From: Oceanospirillum sp048268485
GTDB lineage: Bacteria; Pseudomonadota; Gammaproteobacteria; Pseudomonadales; Halomonadaceae
Assembly: GCA_048268485.1 (NCBI GenBank)
Contig: JBLWVL010000011.1
Coordinates: 52,803-116,802 of the forward strand
Length of the DNA stretch: 64,000 nucleotides
Direction of reading: 5' to 3'
The stretch's first letter is position 1. Each line of letters opens with the position of its first letter. This document shows, in pieces, positions 25,018 through 35,004 of this stretch. Made by a program: the position numbers and the translations under genes. The notes under the pieces are model-generated. The model saw nothing but the letters and a program-made list of their open reading frames with translations, did no database searches and was not told the DNA's origin.

Positions 25018-26629
25018 TTGTTGTGTTCCTGAGTATTTTGTCAGAAGCGGGGGGGATCCGCACCTTCTGGTGGCGTTCAAATATAAAGACCAGAAATGCG
25101 CAGATTGCCAGTAAAAGCAAAGAGGCCAAGGCTGCCTCTGCCATACGGTAGCTACCCGCGTAACCATAAATCAGCCAGGGGAGTGTGGCGAAGGTGTTGT
25201 CACCAAAAATAGAGAAAACCGCAACATCGCCAAGTGCCAGTAGTAGTGCCAGGGCAAAACTGCCTTTGGTAACCGGACGGATAAAAGGCCAGATAACGCT
25301 AAGTTGCTCCGAAATACTTAGCTTCAGGTTGGCACTTAGTCGCCCATACTGCAGATCGAACTGAAGTAAGCGGGGTTTAAGTTGGGCAATAACAAAAGGC
25401 AGCAACAGCACGCTATTGATCAATATCAGCCAGAGTATTCCCCAGCGATCTAAGTCGATTCTGGGTAGCAGCAGAATATAGAGCCCTGTTGACAGCACCA
25501 TTGCAGGGGCTACCAGTGTATGTGTTGCCAGCCATTGAAGCAAAATACGCCGATTTTCCAGATGACTCATGCTGGCGCGCCGGATCGGTATAAGCAGTAA
25601 CCAGGCCAATAGCATAGCCAATGTTGCTGCAGTAAAGCCCAGTAATAGTGAGAAACCTGCAGATCGGAGCAGGCCAGCCAGATCAAGGTTACTGGGTTTT
25701 ACTTCACTGACTGTTGGCAGTAGTGCCAGTAATGGCAGTAATAAAACACACCAGCTCAGGTAATAAAGAATACGGTGCAGGCGTTGGCTCAGTTTCCCCA
25801 GTGCTGGCTGCCAGCGCTGGCTGCTGGTATCTGCGCTTAGCCAGTTGAGCTTCCCCAGTCGGGCTATAAGGGCAAAAATGACTCCGGCCAGTGTAAATTG
25901 CAGCCAGGCCAGAGTCAGAGCCTCGCTTAAGTTAAAGTCATATTTTAACGCCTGATAGATGGCGACTTCTAACGTGGTCGAGCCGGGGCCGCCCCCCAGG
26001 GCTAATACCACGGCAAAGCTGTTAAAGCAGAGTACAAAAATAAACCCCAACAGCATTAAAAGGCTGGGCTTGATGGCGGGCCACTCAACATGAGTGAATT
26101 GCTGCCAGCGACTGAATCTGAGCTGGCGGGCCAGTCGCCAACTGGTATCTGGGATATGCGCCATCTGCTGGCTCAGTACCCGTACCGCCAGAGGTGTGTT
26201 GAGGTAAATATGAGCAATAAGAATCCCGTTTAGCCCATAGAGATTCCAGTCACCCGGCAGAAGAGGGGCGATAAGGCCAGTACGACCCAGCAGGGCAACG
26301 AGGCCGGTAATCAATACCAGTGTTGGCATGACAAAGCTCAGCAGGCACAGGCTAAGAAAGGCTTTTCTGGCTGTTAGCTGCGGCATAAAGTGTAGAGCTC
26401 TGGCTATAGGTAGCGCCAAGGCGACAGAGAGAAGAGCGCTCAGGCCTGCCTGCTTCAGCGAGAAACTCAGAATCTGCAGAATATAGGGATCCGTCAGAAG
26501 CCTGATTTTCAGGTGTGCACCATCAAAGCCGATCAGACCATAAAAGGCCAGAGTGGTTATTAGTATGATCAGACTATAGGCGACAACAACAGCCGACGTT
26601 ATCCATCGGCTGCCTGAGGTGTGTGTCAT
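25010..26629 (-). CDS. thiP: Thiamine/TPP ABC transporter permease
   Basis: A 539-residue permease with two fused BPD-type permease halves and about 12 membrane helices; E. coli ThiP is 536. I chose ATG 26629, since the longer frame from GTG 26680 would overlap thiB and lacks an SD. The SD before 26629 is weak, and coupling to thiB (22 bases upstream) is likely. Confidence 0.9.
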   Translation of the reverse strand: MTHTSGSRWITSAVVVAYSLIILITTLAFYGLIGFDGAHLKIRLLTDPYILQILSFSLKQAGLSALLSVALALPIARALHFMPQLTARKAFLSLCLLSFVMPTLVLITGLVALLGRTGLIAPLLPGDWNLYGLNGILIAHIYLNTPLAVRVLSQQMAHIPDTSWRLARQLRFSRWQQFTHVEWPAIKPSLLMLLGFIFVLCFNSFAVVLALGGGPGSTTLEVAIYQALKYDFNLSEALTLAWLQFTLAGVIFALIARLGKLNWLSADTSSQRWQPALGKLSQRLHRILYYLSWCVLLLPLLALLPTVSEVKPSNLDLAGLLRSAGFSLLLGFTAATLAMLLAWLLLIPIRRASMSHLENRRILLQWLATHTLVAPAMVLSTGLYILLLPRIDLDRWGILWLILINSVLLLPFVIAQLKPRLLQFDLQYGRLSANLKLSISEQLSVIWPFIRPVTKGSFALALLLALGDVAVFSIFGDNTFATLPWLIYGYAGSYRMAEAALASLLLLAICAFLVFIFERHQKVRIPPASDKILRNTTND

Positions 26630-26651
26630 TTTAGCAGTTTTCCGACTATGG

Positions 26652-27674
26652 TTACTGGCTGGCAGCCTGGCGCCATTCACGTAACCATTGATTGCGGTTA
26701 CTGGCCAGTTGCTCTGGTGTGAAGCCTATGGTTTCAGGCTGTATCAGCTGGTCGAATGCTTCAGGTAATTCTGCATTCTCAATAACCGGTAGCATCCAGT
26801 TTGTGACAGGGATGATCTTCTGAGCTTCCGGTGAGATCAGAAAGTTCAGGAACTGATTAGCCAATTCGGGCTGATCGCTGTAGCGGCTGATAGCGGCCAC
26901 TTCGGTTTGGGCGATATGACCTTCTTTAAAGAGTGCTGCTTTATATTGGCTCTTTCCTTCCGCGATGAGGTGGTAAGCCGGAGAGGTGGTGTAACTGAGT
27001 ACGTAGTCACTGCCACCTTCAAGAAACATGCTGTAGGCTTCCCACCAGCCTTTGGTTACGGTGACTGTGTGGCTTGCCAGCTTTTGCCATTGAGCCGGTG
27101 CATTATCACCATAAACGGCTTTCATCCAGGTCATTAATCCCTGCCCCGGTGTACTGGTACGAGGGTCCTGGTAGATCACCTGAGCATCTGAATGGATCAG
27201 CTCTTCCAGAGATGTGACGGGTTCTGGGATCTTGTCACTGTCATAAATAAACGCGAAATAACCGTAATCGAAAGGCACGAAGTGCTTATCTGACCAGTTC
27301 AGATGAGCGGATAATCCTGATACGTCAGTATTGTGTTGTTGGGTAAGGCCTAGCTGGCGAGTTGTTTCGATCAGGGCGTTATCAAGACCCAGAAGCACAT
27401 CGGCTTTAGTTTTTTTGCCTTCAATTCGGGCACGGTTCAGAATACTGACGCCATCTTCTACGGCGATATATCTGAGGCTGCACCCGCAGTTTGCCTCAAA
27501 GGCTTTTTTCAATTGAGGGCCCGGGCCCCATTCCGAAACGAAGGAATCATAGGTGTAAACCGTGAGTTCTGGCTTATCGGCAGCCTGAGCCTGCGAAAAG
27601 AACAGTAGAGCGGCTGTCGCAATCAGCATATTGCTGATGCGGATTTTAGATATCTGGAATGTAATTCGACCCAT
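26652..27674 (-). CDS. thiB: Thiamine-binding periplasmic protein
   Basis: A 340-residue substrate-binding protein with a signal peptide ending SQAQA-ADKP. Family landmarks are LTVYTYDSF at the mature N-terminus, FDYGYFAFIYD, YQDPRTSTPG and VLSYTTSPAYH. It delivers thiamine and its phosphates to ThiPQ. ATG 27674 has AAGGAA nine bases upstream and gives a normal signal peptide. Confidence 0.92.
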   Translation of the reverse strand: MGRITFQISKIRISNMLIATAALLFFSQAQAADKPELTVYTYDSFVSEWGPGPQLKKAFEANCGCSLRYIAVEDGVSILNRARIEGKKTKADVLLGLDNALIETTRQLGLTQQHNTDVSGLSAHLNWSDKHFVPFDYGYFAFIYDSDKIPEPVTSLEELIHSDAQVIYQDPRTSTPGQGLMTWMKAVYGDNAPAQWQKLASHTVTVTKGWWEAYSMFLEGGSDYVLSYTTSPAYHLIAEGKSQYKAALFKEGHIAQTEVAAISRYSDQPELANQFLNFLISPEAQKIIPVTNWMLPVIENAELPEAFDQLIQPETIGFTPEQLASNRNQWLREWRQAASQ

Positions 27675-28037
27675 GACGTACTTTCCTTCTTGAGGGAACA
27701 GGACCAAAGAAATTGTGATCCGGTTTGATTGTCAATAAAAGAGGTGTGGAGCCTTTCCGGGAAGTTTGTGGTTTGTTCTGTTTATCGGCTATATGGCAAC
27801 TGCTTTTAGCATGCCGTCGGCCATTCTTTATTGCGTGCGGATCATTTGTTATTCACACTGACCGGTAACACATTTATATCGTACCTCTGGTTTAATCGTA
27901 CCTCTGGGGCTTGTATGAGCTGTGTGATTGGCATACTGAGCTAAAATAATGAGCAGCTGCAAAATGCAGTGCTAATCACTACCAGGTCGGATCGGATTTA
28001 ATGCCGTGAATCATATCGGAAACTTGCTGGACTCGCC
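27675..28037. other. Divergent gap between thiBPQ and the kinase gene
   Basis: 363 bases without a gene. I looked for a TPP riboswitch on the minus strand (CUGAGA and GGGGUGC blocks) and found none. No clear promoter or operator recognised. Confidence 0.6.
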
Positions 28038-28817
28038 ATGCACAACGCTATTTTTGAACAGGTTAATCAGCAGCTGAATTCCAGAGTGCACTGGATGCCT
28101 TTGAGTCAGTTAGGAACCAGTAACTGGCTGTATAAGGGGAGCAATGGTCGACAGGTTCTTGTTTTACGTATTAATGCTGCCGATAAACTGGCTTTCGGTG
28201 TCTCCCGTGAACGCGAGGCTTGTGTATTACAGCAGTTGGCGGATTGCGATTGGGCGATGTCGGTTATCTGTAATCGCCCGGATTTGGGGTGGTGTGTTAT
28301 GCGTCACCATGGACTGGGGCTTGGGCCTGAGGCGCTGCCTGATCCCCTGGCCCGGCATTTGCTTCGGGCAGTTGAGTCTCTCCAGCAGCTGCCTTTCCCT
28401 GAGCCTGAGGTGTGTGAGGCCACTCGTATTAACTACCCCGGTTTGTTTCAGGATTATCAATACAGCCTGAACCGTGAAACTGATCCGGTGAGTTGGCTTG
28501 AGCTGCTTGACCGGTTGGTGCAGTTGTTTACTTCGTTACCTGAAGTCCCTGAAAGTTATACTCATCATGATCTGCATCCCGGAAACTGCTGTTGGCAGGA
28601 TGGTCGGCTGGTGCTGATTGATTGGGAATATGCAGGGATTGGAAACCCCTGGTTTGATGCTGCGGGTTTATATCGCTACTGTGGCATTGATATGCAATTA
28701 ATTCATCGATTGCCCGCTTTTTGTCATCTGTCTCCTTCGATGTTTGAACTGGGGCTGCAGCAGGCACAGGATGCAATGCTGATTTTGGAGCGCCTTTGGT
28801 ACAAGGTACGTGGCTGA
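28038..28817 (+). CDS. Choline/thiamine kinase-like phosphotransferase
   Basis: A 259-residue APH/choline-kinase-fold protein. The Brenner motif is THHDLHPGN (H177, D178) and the metal-binding DFG equivalent is LIDWEYAGIGNPWFD. Divergent from thiBPQ, it fits a thiamine kinase (ThiK, making thiamine phosphate from imported thiamine). The assignment rests on context plus fold, so I leave the symbol empty. Confidence 0.7.
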   Translation: MHNAIFEQVNQQLNSRVHWMPLSQLGTSNWLYKGSNGRQVLVLRINAADKLAFGVSREREACVLQQLADCDWAMSVICNRPDLGWCVMRHHGLGLGPEALPDPLARHLLRAVESLQQLPFPEPEVCEATRINYPGLFQDYQYSLNRETDPVSWLELLDRLVQLFTSLPEVPESYTHHDLHPGNCCWQDGRLVLIDWEYAGIGNPWFDAAGLYRYCGIDMQLIHRLPAFCHLSPSMFELGLQQAQDAMLILERLWYKVRG

Positions 28818-28901
28818 TCGTTATTAAGCAGGCTTTATTAGGGCTAACTGACTGGTTGGACAGTATTTTTGGCTTTTCCGATCCCAGAAAAAATATCTTT
28901 G

Positions 28902-28910
28902 TGCTATAAT
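28902..28910 (+). promoter_or_regulatory. Extended -10 promoter of the BCCT gene
   Basis: TGCTATAAT, an extended -10 with a perfect TATAAT, 170 bases before the BCCT start. No good -35, as expected for an extended -10 promoter. Confidence 0.5.
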
Positions 28911-29079
28911 GATTAGGTATGTAAGTAATTTCCTATCTCGGTTTTTCTGTGCTTTTCTTCTATCTTAATGACTTTGTAAACGCCACTATCCATGTCTCTA
29001 CATGGCTGCCTCTGGGTACAGAGCTTTTAAGTAGCCGTCACAGTACAGAAGCCAAATACTTATTGAGAAGGCTAAATTC

Positions 29080-30711
29080 ATGAGTGATAAAAACGATATT
29101 ATGACTCCTGATGGTGAGGTTAATCCGATTAATACGGATTACCAGATCGGTCAGGATAATGTCGCGCTACAAATCGGGCCGTTTGGTCTCGATATCCACA
29201 ACCGGGTCTTTATGATTTCCGGTCTTACCATTGTTGCTTTTGTACTGCTAACGTTAATGTTCCAGGCACAGGTTGCACCTGTATTTGGTTCAATACGCAG
29301 TTGGTTAACCACCAATCTGGACTGGTTTTTCATCAGTGCCGGAAACATTTTTGTTCTGATCTGCCTGTTTCTGATCTTCTCGCCACTGGGCAAAGTACGG
29401 TTAGGTGGAACGGAAGCGACACCGGATTACACTTATGCGGGTTGGTTTGCGATGCTGTTCGCTGCCGGTATGGGTATCGGCCTGATGTTTTATGGTGTGT
29501 CTGAACCTCTGTCTCACTTCTCATCATCGATGGGCGGTATCAGCATGGAGAATGGTGTACGTACCGACTGGGCTCCTCTTGGCGGCGCAGCTGGTGATGC
29601 CGAGGCAGCGGCATCTTTGGGTATGGCTGCAACGATTTATCACTGGGGTCTGCACCCGTGGGCAATCTACGCGATTCTTGCTTTAGGGTTGGCACTGTTC
29701 TCTTTCAATAAAGGCTTGCCTTTGACGATGCGTTCTGTTTTTTACCCACTTCTGGGTGAGCGCGTTTGGGGCTGGCCAGGTCATATCATCGATATTCTGG
29801 CGGTATTTGCGACTCTGTTTGGTTTAGCAACGTCTTTAGGGCTTGGGGCATCTCAGGCTGGCGCGGGTCTGAACTATCTGTTTGATGTGCCGATGGGGTC
29901 AACGACTAATGTGCTGTTGGTTATCGGTATTACCGGTCTGGCAATGATCTCAGTACTGGCAGGTCTGGACGCTGGTGTTAAACGCCTGTCTGAGATCAAT
30001 ATGGTTCTGGCTGCACTGCTGCTTCTTTTTGTTATTTTTGTTGGCCCAACCCTGGCGATTCTGACCGGTTTCTTCAGTAATCTGGTTTCTTATGTACAGC
30101 ACTTGCCGGCACTGGCCAATCCTGTGGGCCGTGAAGATGCTAACTTTGCTTCTGGCTGGACTGCTTTCTACTGGGCATGGTGGATCTCCTGGTCTCCTTT
30201 TGTTGGTATGTTTATCGCCCGTGTTTCCCGTGGTCGTACTGTTCGTGAGTTTATGATCTCTGTACTGCTGATCCCTTCTCTGGCTTGCGTACTTTGGATG
30301 ACCGCTTTTGGCGGTACTGCCATCAGTCAGCTGGTGAACGATGGTTATCAGGCGGTTAGTCAGGCAGATCTGCCGATCAAACTTTTCCTGATGCTGGATG
30401 TGCTGCCACTGTCAGAGATCACCTCTTTAATTGCTATTGTGCTGGTGATTGTGTTCTTTGTAACATCCTCTGATTCAGGTTCTCTGGTTATTGATGCTAT
30501 TTCTGCCGGTGGTAAAGTGGATTCACCTAAGCCGCAGCGTGTCTTCTGGTGTACCTTTGAAGGTCTGGTCGCGATCGCTCTGATTCTGGGCGGTGGTTTG
30601 ACTGCCCTGCAGGCGATGGCTGTATCCACTGGTTTACCATTCACTTTTGTGCTTCTGGTTGCCTCTGTATCGGTTCTTAAAGGTTTGGCGTCAGAGCCAA
30701 AGAGCGTTTAA
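29080..30711 (+). CDS. BCCT-family betaine/choline/carnitine transporter
   Basis: A 543-residue, 12-helix sodium- or proton-coupled carrier of trimethylammonium compounds. The glycine-rich helix GMGIGLMFYGVSEP and the tryptophan segment WAWWISWSPFVGMFIARVSRGRT are the family hallmarks. GMGIG resembles sodium-coupled betaine/DMSP carriers. The C-terminus is short, without a long osmosensory tail, so the protein may serve uptake for catabolism as much as osmoprotection (inference). GAGAAGG upstream supports the ATG. Confidence 0.9.
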   Translation: MSDKNDIMTPDGEVNPINTDYQIGQDNVALQIGPFGLDIHNRVFMISGLTIVAFVLLTLMFQAQVAPVFGSIRSWLTTNLDWFFISAGNIFVLICLFLIFSPLGKVRLGGTEATPDYTYAGWFAMLFAAGMGIGLMFYGVSEPLSHFSSSMGGISMENGVRTDWAPLGGAAGDAEAAASLGMAATIYHWGLHPWAIYAILALGLALFSFNKGLPLTMRSVFYPLLGERVWGWPGHIIDILAVFATLFGLATSLGLGASQAGAGLNYLFDVPMGSTTNVLLVIGITGLAMISVLAGLDAGVKRLSEINMVLAALLLLFVIFVGPTLAILTGFFSNLVSYVQHLPALANPVGREDANFASGWTAFYWAWWISWSPFVGMFIARVSRGRTVREFMISVLLIPSLACVLWMTAFGGTAISQLVNDGYQAVSQADLPIKLFLMLDVLPLSEITSLIAIVLVIVFFVTSSDSGSLVIDAISAGGKVDSPKPQRVFWCTFEGLVAIALILGGGLTALQAMAVSTGLPFTFVLLVASVSVLKGLASEPKSV

Positions 30712-30740
30712 ACTTCATTAAGTTTCAGATCGCTTGATAG

Positions 30741-30775
30741 AAAGGGTAGGGCGCATTGCGTTCCTGCCCTTTTTT
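30741..30775 (+). terminator. Terminator of the BCCT gene
   Basis: AAGGG-T-AGG (30742-30750) pairs with CCT-G-CCCTT (30763-30771) around a GC-rich inner stem, followed by six T. Confidence 0.88.
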
Positions 30776-30851
30776 CGTTTGTAATCGAACTATCGTGCTC
30801 GCGACTACATTAAGCTCAAAATATCAGTATGCAGTATCCGGAGGTGGGGAA

Positions 30852-32786
30852 ATGGAAGTTGAACAGGTTGAGATTTATGAGTTCCTGCGTCGCTTTGTGC
30901 CGTTTAAAAATCTGCCTGAGTCGACGTTGGCTACCCTGAGCCGGCAGGTCGAAATCTCCTATTACAAGGCCGATACTCAAATTCTAGAGGTGGGGGATAC
31001 CGTATCGGATCTTTGTATCGTTCGCAGCGGTGCCGTTGAGATCTATCGACGGAACGGAGAGCTATACAACCGGATGAGCGAAGGAGGCTTGTTTGCCTAT
31101 CAGAGTTTGCTTATGCAGCAGAAAGTGCGTTTTCCCGTTAAAGCGATTGAAGATTGTCTGATCTACTTTATACCGGAAGCGGCGTTCCGCGCACTGTTCG
31201 ATGAGCATGAAGAGTTTGCAGATTTTTTTGAAGTGGGCGATCAGTCAAGACTGCGACAGGCCGTATCCCGCCGGGAAGATGCGAACGAACTTCTGACATC
31301 CCGTATTACAACTCTGATAAGCCGGGAGCCGGTTTTAATTTCCAGTGCAGCCAGTGTCCAGCAGGCTGCTGAGTTGATGACCGATGAGGGGGTATCCTCG
31401 TTGCTGATCCTGCAGACTGAAGCCAGTGACCCGAATGAATCGGAGGAAAGCTTTGATCGTCGGCAGGCTTTGGTATCGGCTTCAGATGGTAGTGAGCATA
31501 AGGTTTGCGGCATCATAACGGATCGGGACTTGCGTACCCGGGTTGTCTCTCAAGGATTGCCTTTTGATACACCGGTAGAGGAGATTATGTCTCAGGGGTT
31601 GGTGATGATTAACAGTGATGAGTACGTTTTTGAGGCGATGCTCACCATGTTGAGAACTAACGTGCATCATCTTCCGGTCTTAAAAAAAGGCCGGCCTGTG
31701 GGTGTTATTGCCTTATCAGACCTGGTGCGCTACGAGTCCCGTAACAGCCTGTTTGTGGTCAGTAGTATTTTCCGGCAGCAAACAGTTGAGGAGCTGGCAT
31801 CGTTATACGGTGATGTGCAGGCAAGTTTTGTACGTATGGTGAATGAAGACGCGAACTCCCGCATGGTTGGCTCTGCCATGGCGGTTATTGGCCGGAGTTT
31901 TAAACAGCGTCTACTGGAGTTAGGGGAGGAAAAATTCGGGCCTCCACCCGTGCCGTACTGCTTCATGGCTCTTGGCTCCATGGCGCGTGATGAGCAACTG
32001 ATTGTCACCGATCAGGATAACGCTATGATTCTGGATGATAGCTTTGACCCTAAACGGCATGATGAGTATTTCAGAGAGCTGGCAACTTTCGTTAGCGATG
32101 GTCTGGCTGCTTGTGGATACAGTTACTGCACCGGTGATGTGATGGCAACAAACCGTCAATGGCGTCAGCCAAAATCGGTTTGGGAGCAATATTTTATCGA
32201 CTGGATCGACAACCCGACACCTGAATCTCTGCTGAACAGTAATATCTTTTTTGACCTTGATGGTGTCTGGGGGCGGACGGAATGGGCCGATCAGCTTCAG
32301 GCTCTGATCAGTCGCCGGGCCCGACGCAGTCAGCGCTTCCTTGCCTGTATGGCACGCAATGCTCTGAACCGTACACCTCCTCTGGGCTTTTTTAAGACCT
32401 TTGTGATGGAACAGGATGGTCAGCATAAAAACTCGATTAACCTGAAGCGCCGGGGAACAGCACCACTGGCTGACCTGATTCGGGTTCATGCTCTGGCAGT
32501 AGGCTCCAGAGCACAGAACTCGTTTGATCGCCTGGATGATGTGATTGAAGCTGAAATTCTTCCGCCCGGGCGTGGGCCGGATCTTAGAGATGCGATGGAG
32601 TTTATCTCCCGGGTACGTATTCGCCATCAGGCTCTGGATATTGAGGCTGAGCAGGAGCCGGATAATAATATTGAGCCTGAAAATATGTCTCACTTTGAGC
32701 GACGCAACCTGAAAGAAGCGTTCCAGATTTTAAGTGATGCCCAAAAGTTTCTGAAATTCCGATATCAACCCAACCGGGCGAATTAA
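30852..32786 (+). CDS. Cyclic-nucleotide-binding/CBS/DUF294 nucleotidyltransferase-like signalling protein
   Basis: A 644-residue soluble protein. Order: a CAP-ED cNMP-binding-like domain (about 5-120), two CBS motifs (about 155-305, GVSSLLIL... and HHLPVLKKGRPVGVI), a DUF294 nucleotidyltransferase-like domain with GSMARDEQLIVTDQDNAMI, and the DUF294 C-terminal helical domain. Function of the family is not established. ATG 30852 is preceded by GGAGGTGGGG; an upstream frame extension lies across the BCCT terminator. It is three bases from the exonuclease gene, so they form an operon. Confidence 0.85.
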   Translation: MEVEQVEIYEFLRRFVPFKNLPESTLATLSRQVEISYYKADTQILEVGDTVSDLCIVRSGAVEIYRRNGELYNRMSEGGLFAYQSLLMQQKVRFPVKAIEDCLIYFIPEAAFRALFDEHEEFADFFEVGDQSRLRQAVSRREDANELLTSRITTLISREPVLISSAASVQQAAELMTDEGVSSLLILQTEASDPNESEESFDRRQALVSASDGSEHKVCGIITDRDLRTRVVSQGLPFDTPVEEIMSQGLVMINSDEYVFEAMLTMLRTNVHHLPVLKKGRPVGVIALSDLVRYESRNSLFVVSSIFRQQTVEELASLYGDVQASFVRMVNEDANSRMVGSAMAVIGRSFKQRLLELGEEKFGPPPVPYCFMALGSMARDEQLIVTDQDNAMILDDSFDPKRHDEYFRELATFVSDGLAACGYSYCTGDVMATNRQWRQPKSVWEQYFIDWIDNPTPESLLNSNIFFDLDGVWGRTEWADQLQALISRRARRSQRFLACMARNALNRTPPLGFFKTFVMEQDGQHKNSINLKRRGTAPLADLIRVHALAVGSRAQNSFDRLDDVIEAEILPPGRGPDLRDAMEFISRVRIRHQALDIEAEQEPDNNIEPENMSHFERRNLKEAFQILSDAQKFLKFRYQPNRAN

Positions 32787-32789
32787 CTG

Positions 32790-33518
32790 ATGTTCCATCT
32801 GATACCCAAGGAGAAGGCAAAGGTTCAGCCGGAATGGCCGGAGCGATTTCGTCAGCTGGCAGAGCAGGCCAAGCACCCGTTACTGAAGAGTTTCTATGCG
32901 GCTGGCTGTATCTCCCCGGATACGCCTCTGGAACAAGTGCCCTTCGTTGCCATGGATTTTGAAACCACGGGATTAAACCCACAAAAAAATGGCATTGTCA
33001 GCATAGGGCTTGTGCCCTTTTCACTGAAACGGATTTATTGCAGCCAGTCGCAGCACTGGATACTGGATCCCGGAAAGCCGCTGTATGAAGAGTCTGTTGT
33101 GATTCACGGTATTACTCATTCTGATATTGATGAAGCGCCTGATCTTCGTCGTATTCTTCCTCAGTTGCTGGATGCTCTGAAAGGCCGGATCGCTGTTGTG
33201 CATCACCGGGGGATTGAGCAGCCGTTTCTTAGTGCAGCTCTTAAAGCCCGTCTGGGAGAAGGGGTTGTCTTCCCGGTGGTCGATACGATGGAGCTGGAGG
33301 CACGTTTGCATCGTCACCATCCTCTGGGTTGGTTTGCTCGCCTGCTGGGCAAAAGGCCGGTATCAATTCGTTTGGCGGACAGCCGTACCCGCTACAATCT
33401 GCCTTTTTATGCTCCGCATCATGCTCTGACCGATGCGCTGGCCTCTGCTGAGCTACTTCAGGCGCAGATTGCTGATCGCTTTAATCCTGAAGACCCTATC
33501 CATCTGATTTGGCATTGA
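32790..33518 (+). CDS. DnaQ-like 3'-5' exonuclease
   Basis: A 242-residue DEDD exonuclease with Exo I DFETTG (about 52-57), a divergent Exo II region (VVHHRGIEQPFL, where HN..FD is more usual), and Exo III HHALTDALASAEL. It is encoded three bases after the CBS/DUF294 protein; this pair recurs in proteobacteria near solute transporters. Substrate may be RNA or small nucleotides rather than replication errors (inference). Confidence 0.82.
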   Translation: MFHLIPKEKAKVQPEWPERFRQLAEQAKHPLLKSFYAAGCISPDTPLEQVPFVAMDFETTGLNPQKNGIVSIGLVPFSLKRIYCSQSQHWILDPGKPLYEESVVIHGITHSDIDEAPDLRRILPQLLDALKGRIAVVHHRGIEQPFLSAALKARLGEGVVFPVVDTMELEARLHRHHPLGWFARLLGKRPVSIRLADSRTRYNLPFYAPHHALTDALASAELLQAQIADRFNPEDPIHLIWH

Positions 33519-33733
33519 TTTTCAGTTCAGGCCAGGCTTTTATATTTGAGTGTGAGCAAGCACTACTGACCTGATGCGAACTTTCTTAGGGGGAAAAAGC
33601 GTTGCTCACCCAAAGGGGGGTATCTGTTCCTTTGCGTGATCCCCGTATCATTTTGCCTATCCTACTCTTCCGGCCAGGCTTTTGATTCTCTGGTGGTCGG
33701 ATGTCCACTGATAAGTAAGAAGGCACTTACCTT

Positions 33734-34891
33734 ATGCGTGATTTACAGTCCTGTATCAACATTGATGACCTTGCAAAGCTTGCGGCGAAGAAGGTGCCGA
33801 CCCCGGTTTATGATTATGTTGAAGGTGGGGCTGATGATGAAGTGACTCTGAGTCGGAACTGTACTGGCTTTCAGCGTTATCAGATTATCCCCCGTGCCTT
33901 ACAGGATGTAAGTCATATTGATACCCGTACCCGTATTATGGGGTGTGATGCAAGTCAGCCTTTTTATATTTCGGCCACGGGTTTTTCCGGGATGATGTGC
34001 CCGAAAGATGCGGAGTTAGCCGGTGCAAGGGCTGCGAGCCGGTTTGGTGTACCTTATACCGCATCAACTTTTTCAAATCGATCTCTGGAGCAGATCTCCG
34101 CCAGCAGTGAGGGTGACAAGTTTTTTCAGGTTTATGTGCTGGATGATGAACAACTGGCTTCAGATCTGAACCTTCGTGCTCAGGCTGCAGGCTTTAAAGC
34201 CATGGTGTTGACCATCGATACTATTGTCGGCGGCAATCGTGAGCGGGATGCCCGAAGCGGACTCAGTATTCCACCAACTCTGACACTTAAATCGACCCTG
34301 CAGTTTATGATGCGCCCTAAGTGGTTGCTGCAGTATCTGAAAAGCGAAGGGGCGAATATGGGTAACTTTCCTCAAATGCCAAAAGTTTCTTTGGGAGACT
34401 CCCATGCCTTTGTTGAAGCGATGAGTAAGCTGTTCAAAAAGGATCTTACCTGGGAAGATGCCCGCAGAATGAATGAACAATGGAATGGCCCTTTTGCCAT
34501 TAAAGGTATTATGTCAGCGGCTGATGCGGTTAAAGCCAAAGAGATAGGTGCCAGTGCTGTGATTTTGTCGAACCATGGCGGCCGTCAGCTGGATGGTACT
34601 CCGGCACCCATTGAACTCGTACAAGAGGTGCGTAAGGCAGTAGGCCCTGATATGGAAATTATAGTCGATGGTGGCATTCGCCGCGGTACGGATGTATTTA
34701 AGGCCTTAGCATTAGGGGCTAATGCCTGCAGTCTGGGACGAGCCTATGTCCGTGGCCTTTCCGCAGGTGGTGAAGAAGGGGTGACCCGCGCACTGACACT
34801 GCTGAAATCTGAATTTGAACGTTGCATGATTTTGGCGGGCTGCTCTTCTATTGATCAGATCGGGCCGGAGCATATTCGTAAAGTGCTCTGA
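33734..34891 (+). CDS. FMN-dependent alpha-hydroxy-acid oxidizing protein (LldD-like)
   Basis: A 385-residue (L)-2-hydroxy-acid dehydrogenase fold. The catalytic His lies in SNHGGRQLDG (H281), the FMN Lys in FAIKGIM (K257) and the phosphate loop in IIVDGGIRRGTD. The N-terminal VYDYVEGGADDEVTL is the usual start. L-lactate is the commonest substrate; glycolate or mandelate are alternatives. A D-lactate-type flavoprotein lies 5 kb downstream but is not in the same operon. Confidence 0.85.
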   Translation: MRDLQSCINIDDLAKLAAKKVPTPVYDYVEGGADDEVTLSRNCTGFQRYQIIPRALQDVSHIDTRTRIMGCDASQPFYISATGFSGMMCPKDAELAGARAASRFGVPYTASTFSNRSLEQISASSEGDKFFQVYVLDDEQLASDLNLRAQAAGFKAMVLTIDTIVGGNRERDARSGLSIPPTLTLKSTLQFMMRPKWLLQYLKSEGANMGNFPQMPKVSLGDSHAFVEAMSKLFKKDLTWEDARRMNEQWNGPFAIKGIMSAADAVKAKEIGASAVILSNHGGRQLDGTPAPIELVQEVRKAVGPDMEIIVDGGIRRGTDVFKALALGANACSLGRAYVRGLSAGGEEGVTRALTLLKSEFERCMILAGCSSIDQIGPEHIRKVL

Positions 34892-35004
34892 TATCCTCGA
34901 TATAGGGCAAAGTGGATCTATTTTTTTGTAGGTGTTTTCTCGCTTTTTGATCAGGTGTTATTCATCGCTGTTGACTGGACGGCAACCTCTGACTCAGGTA
35001 AGTT

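Noticed and set aside
27600..28050. TPP riboswitch upstream of thiB
   Set aside because: Searched by eye on the minus strand for the conserved CUGAGA and GGGGUGC-type blocks; not found.
31920..32693. 257-codon minus-strand frame inside the CBS/DUF294 gene
   Set aside because: Shadow of the DUF294 region; no domain in the translation.
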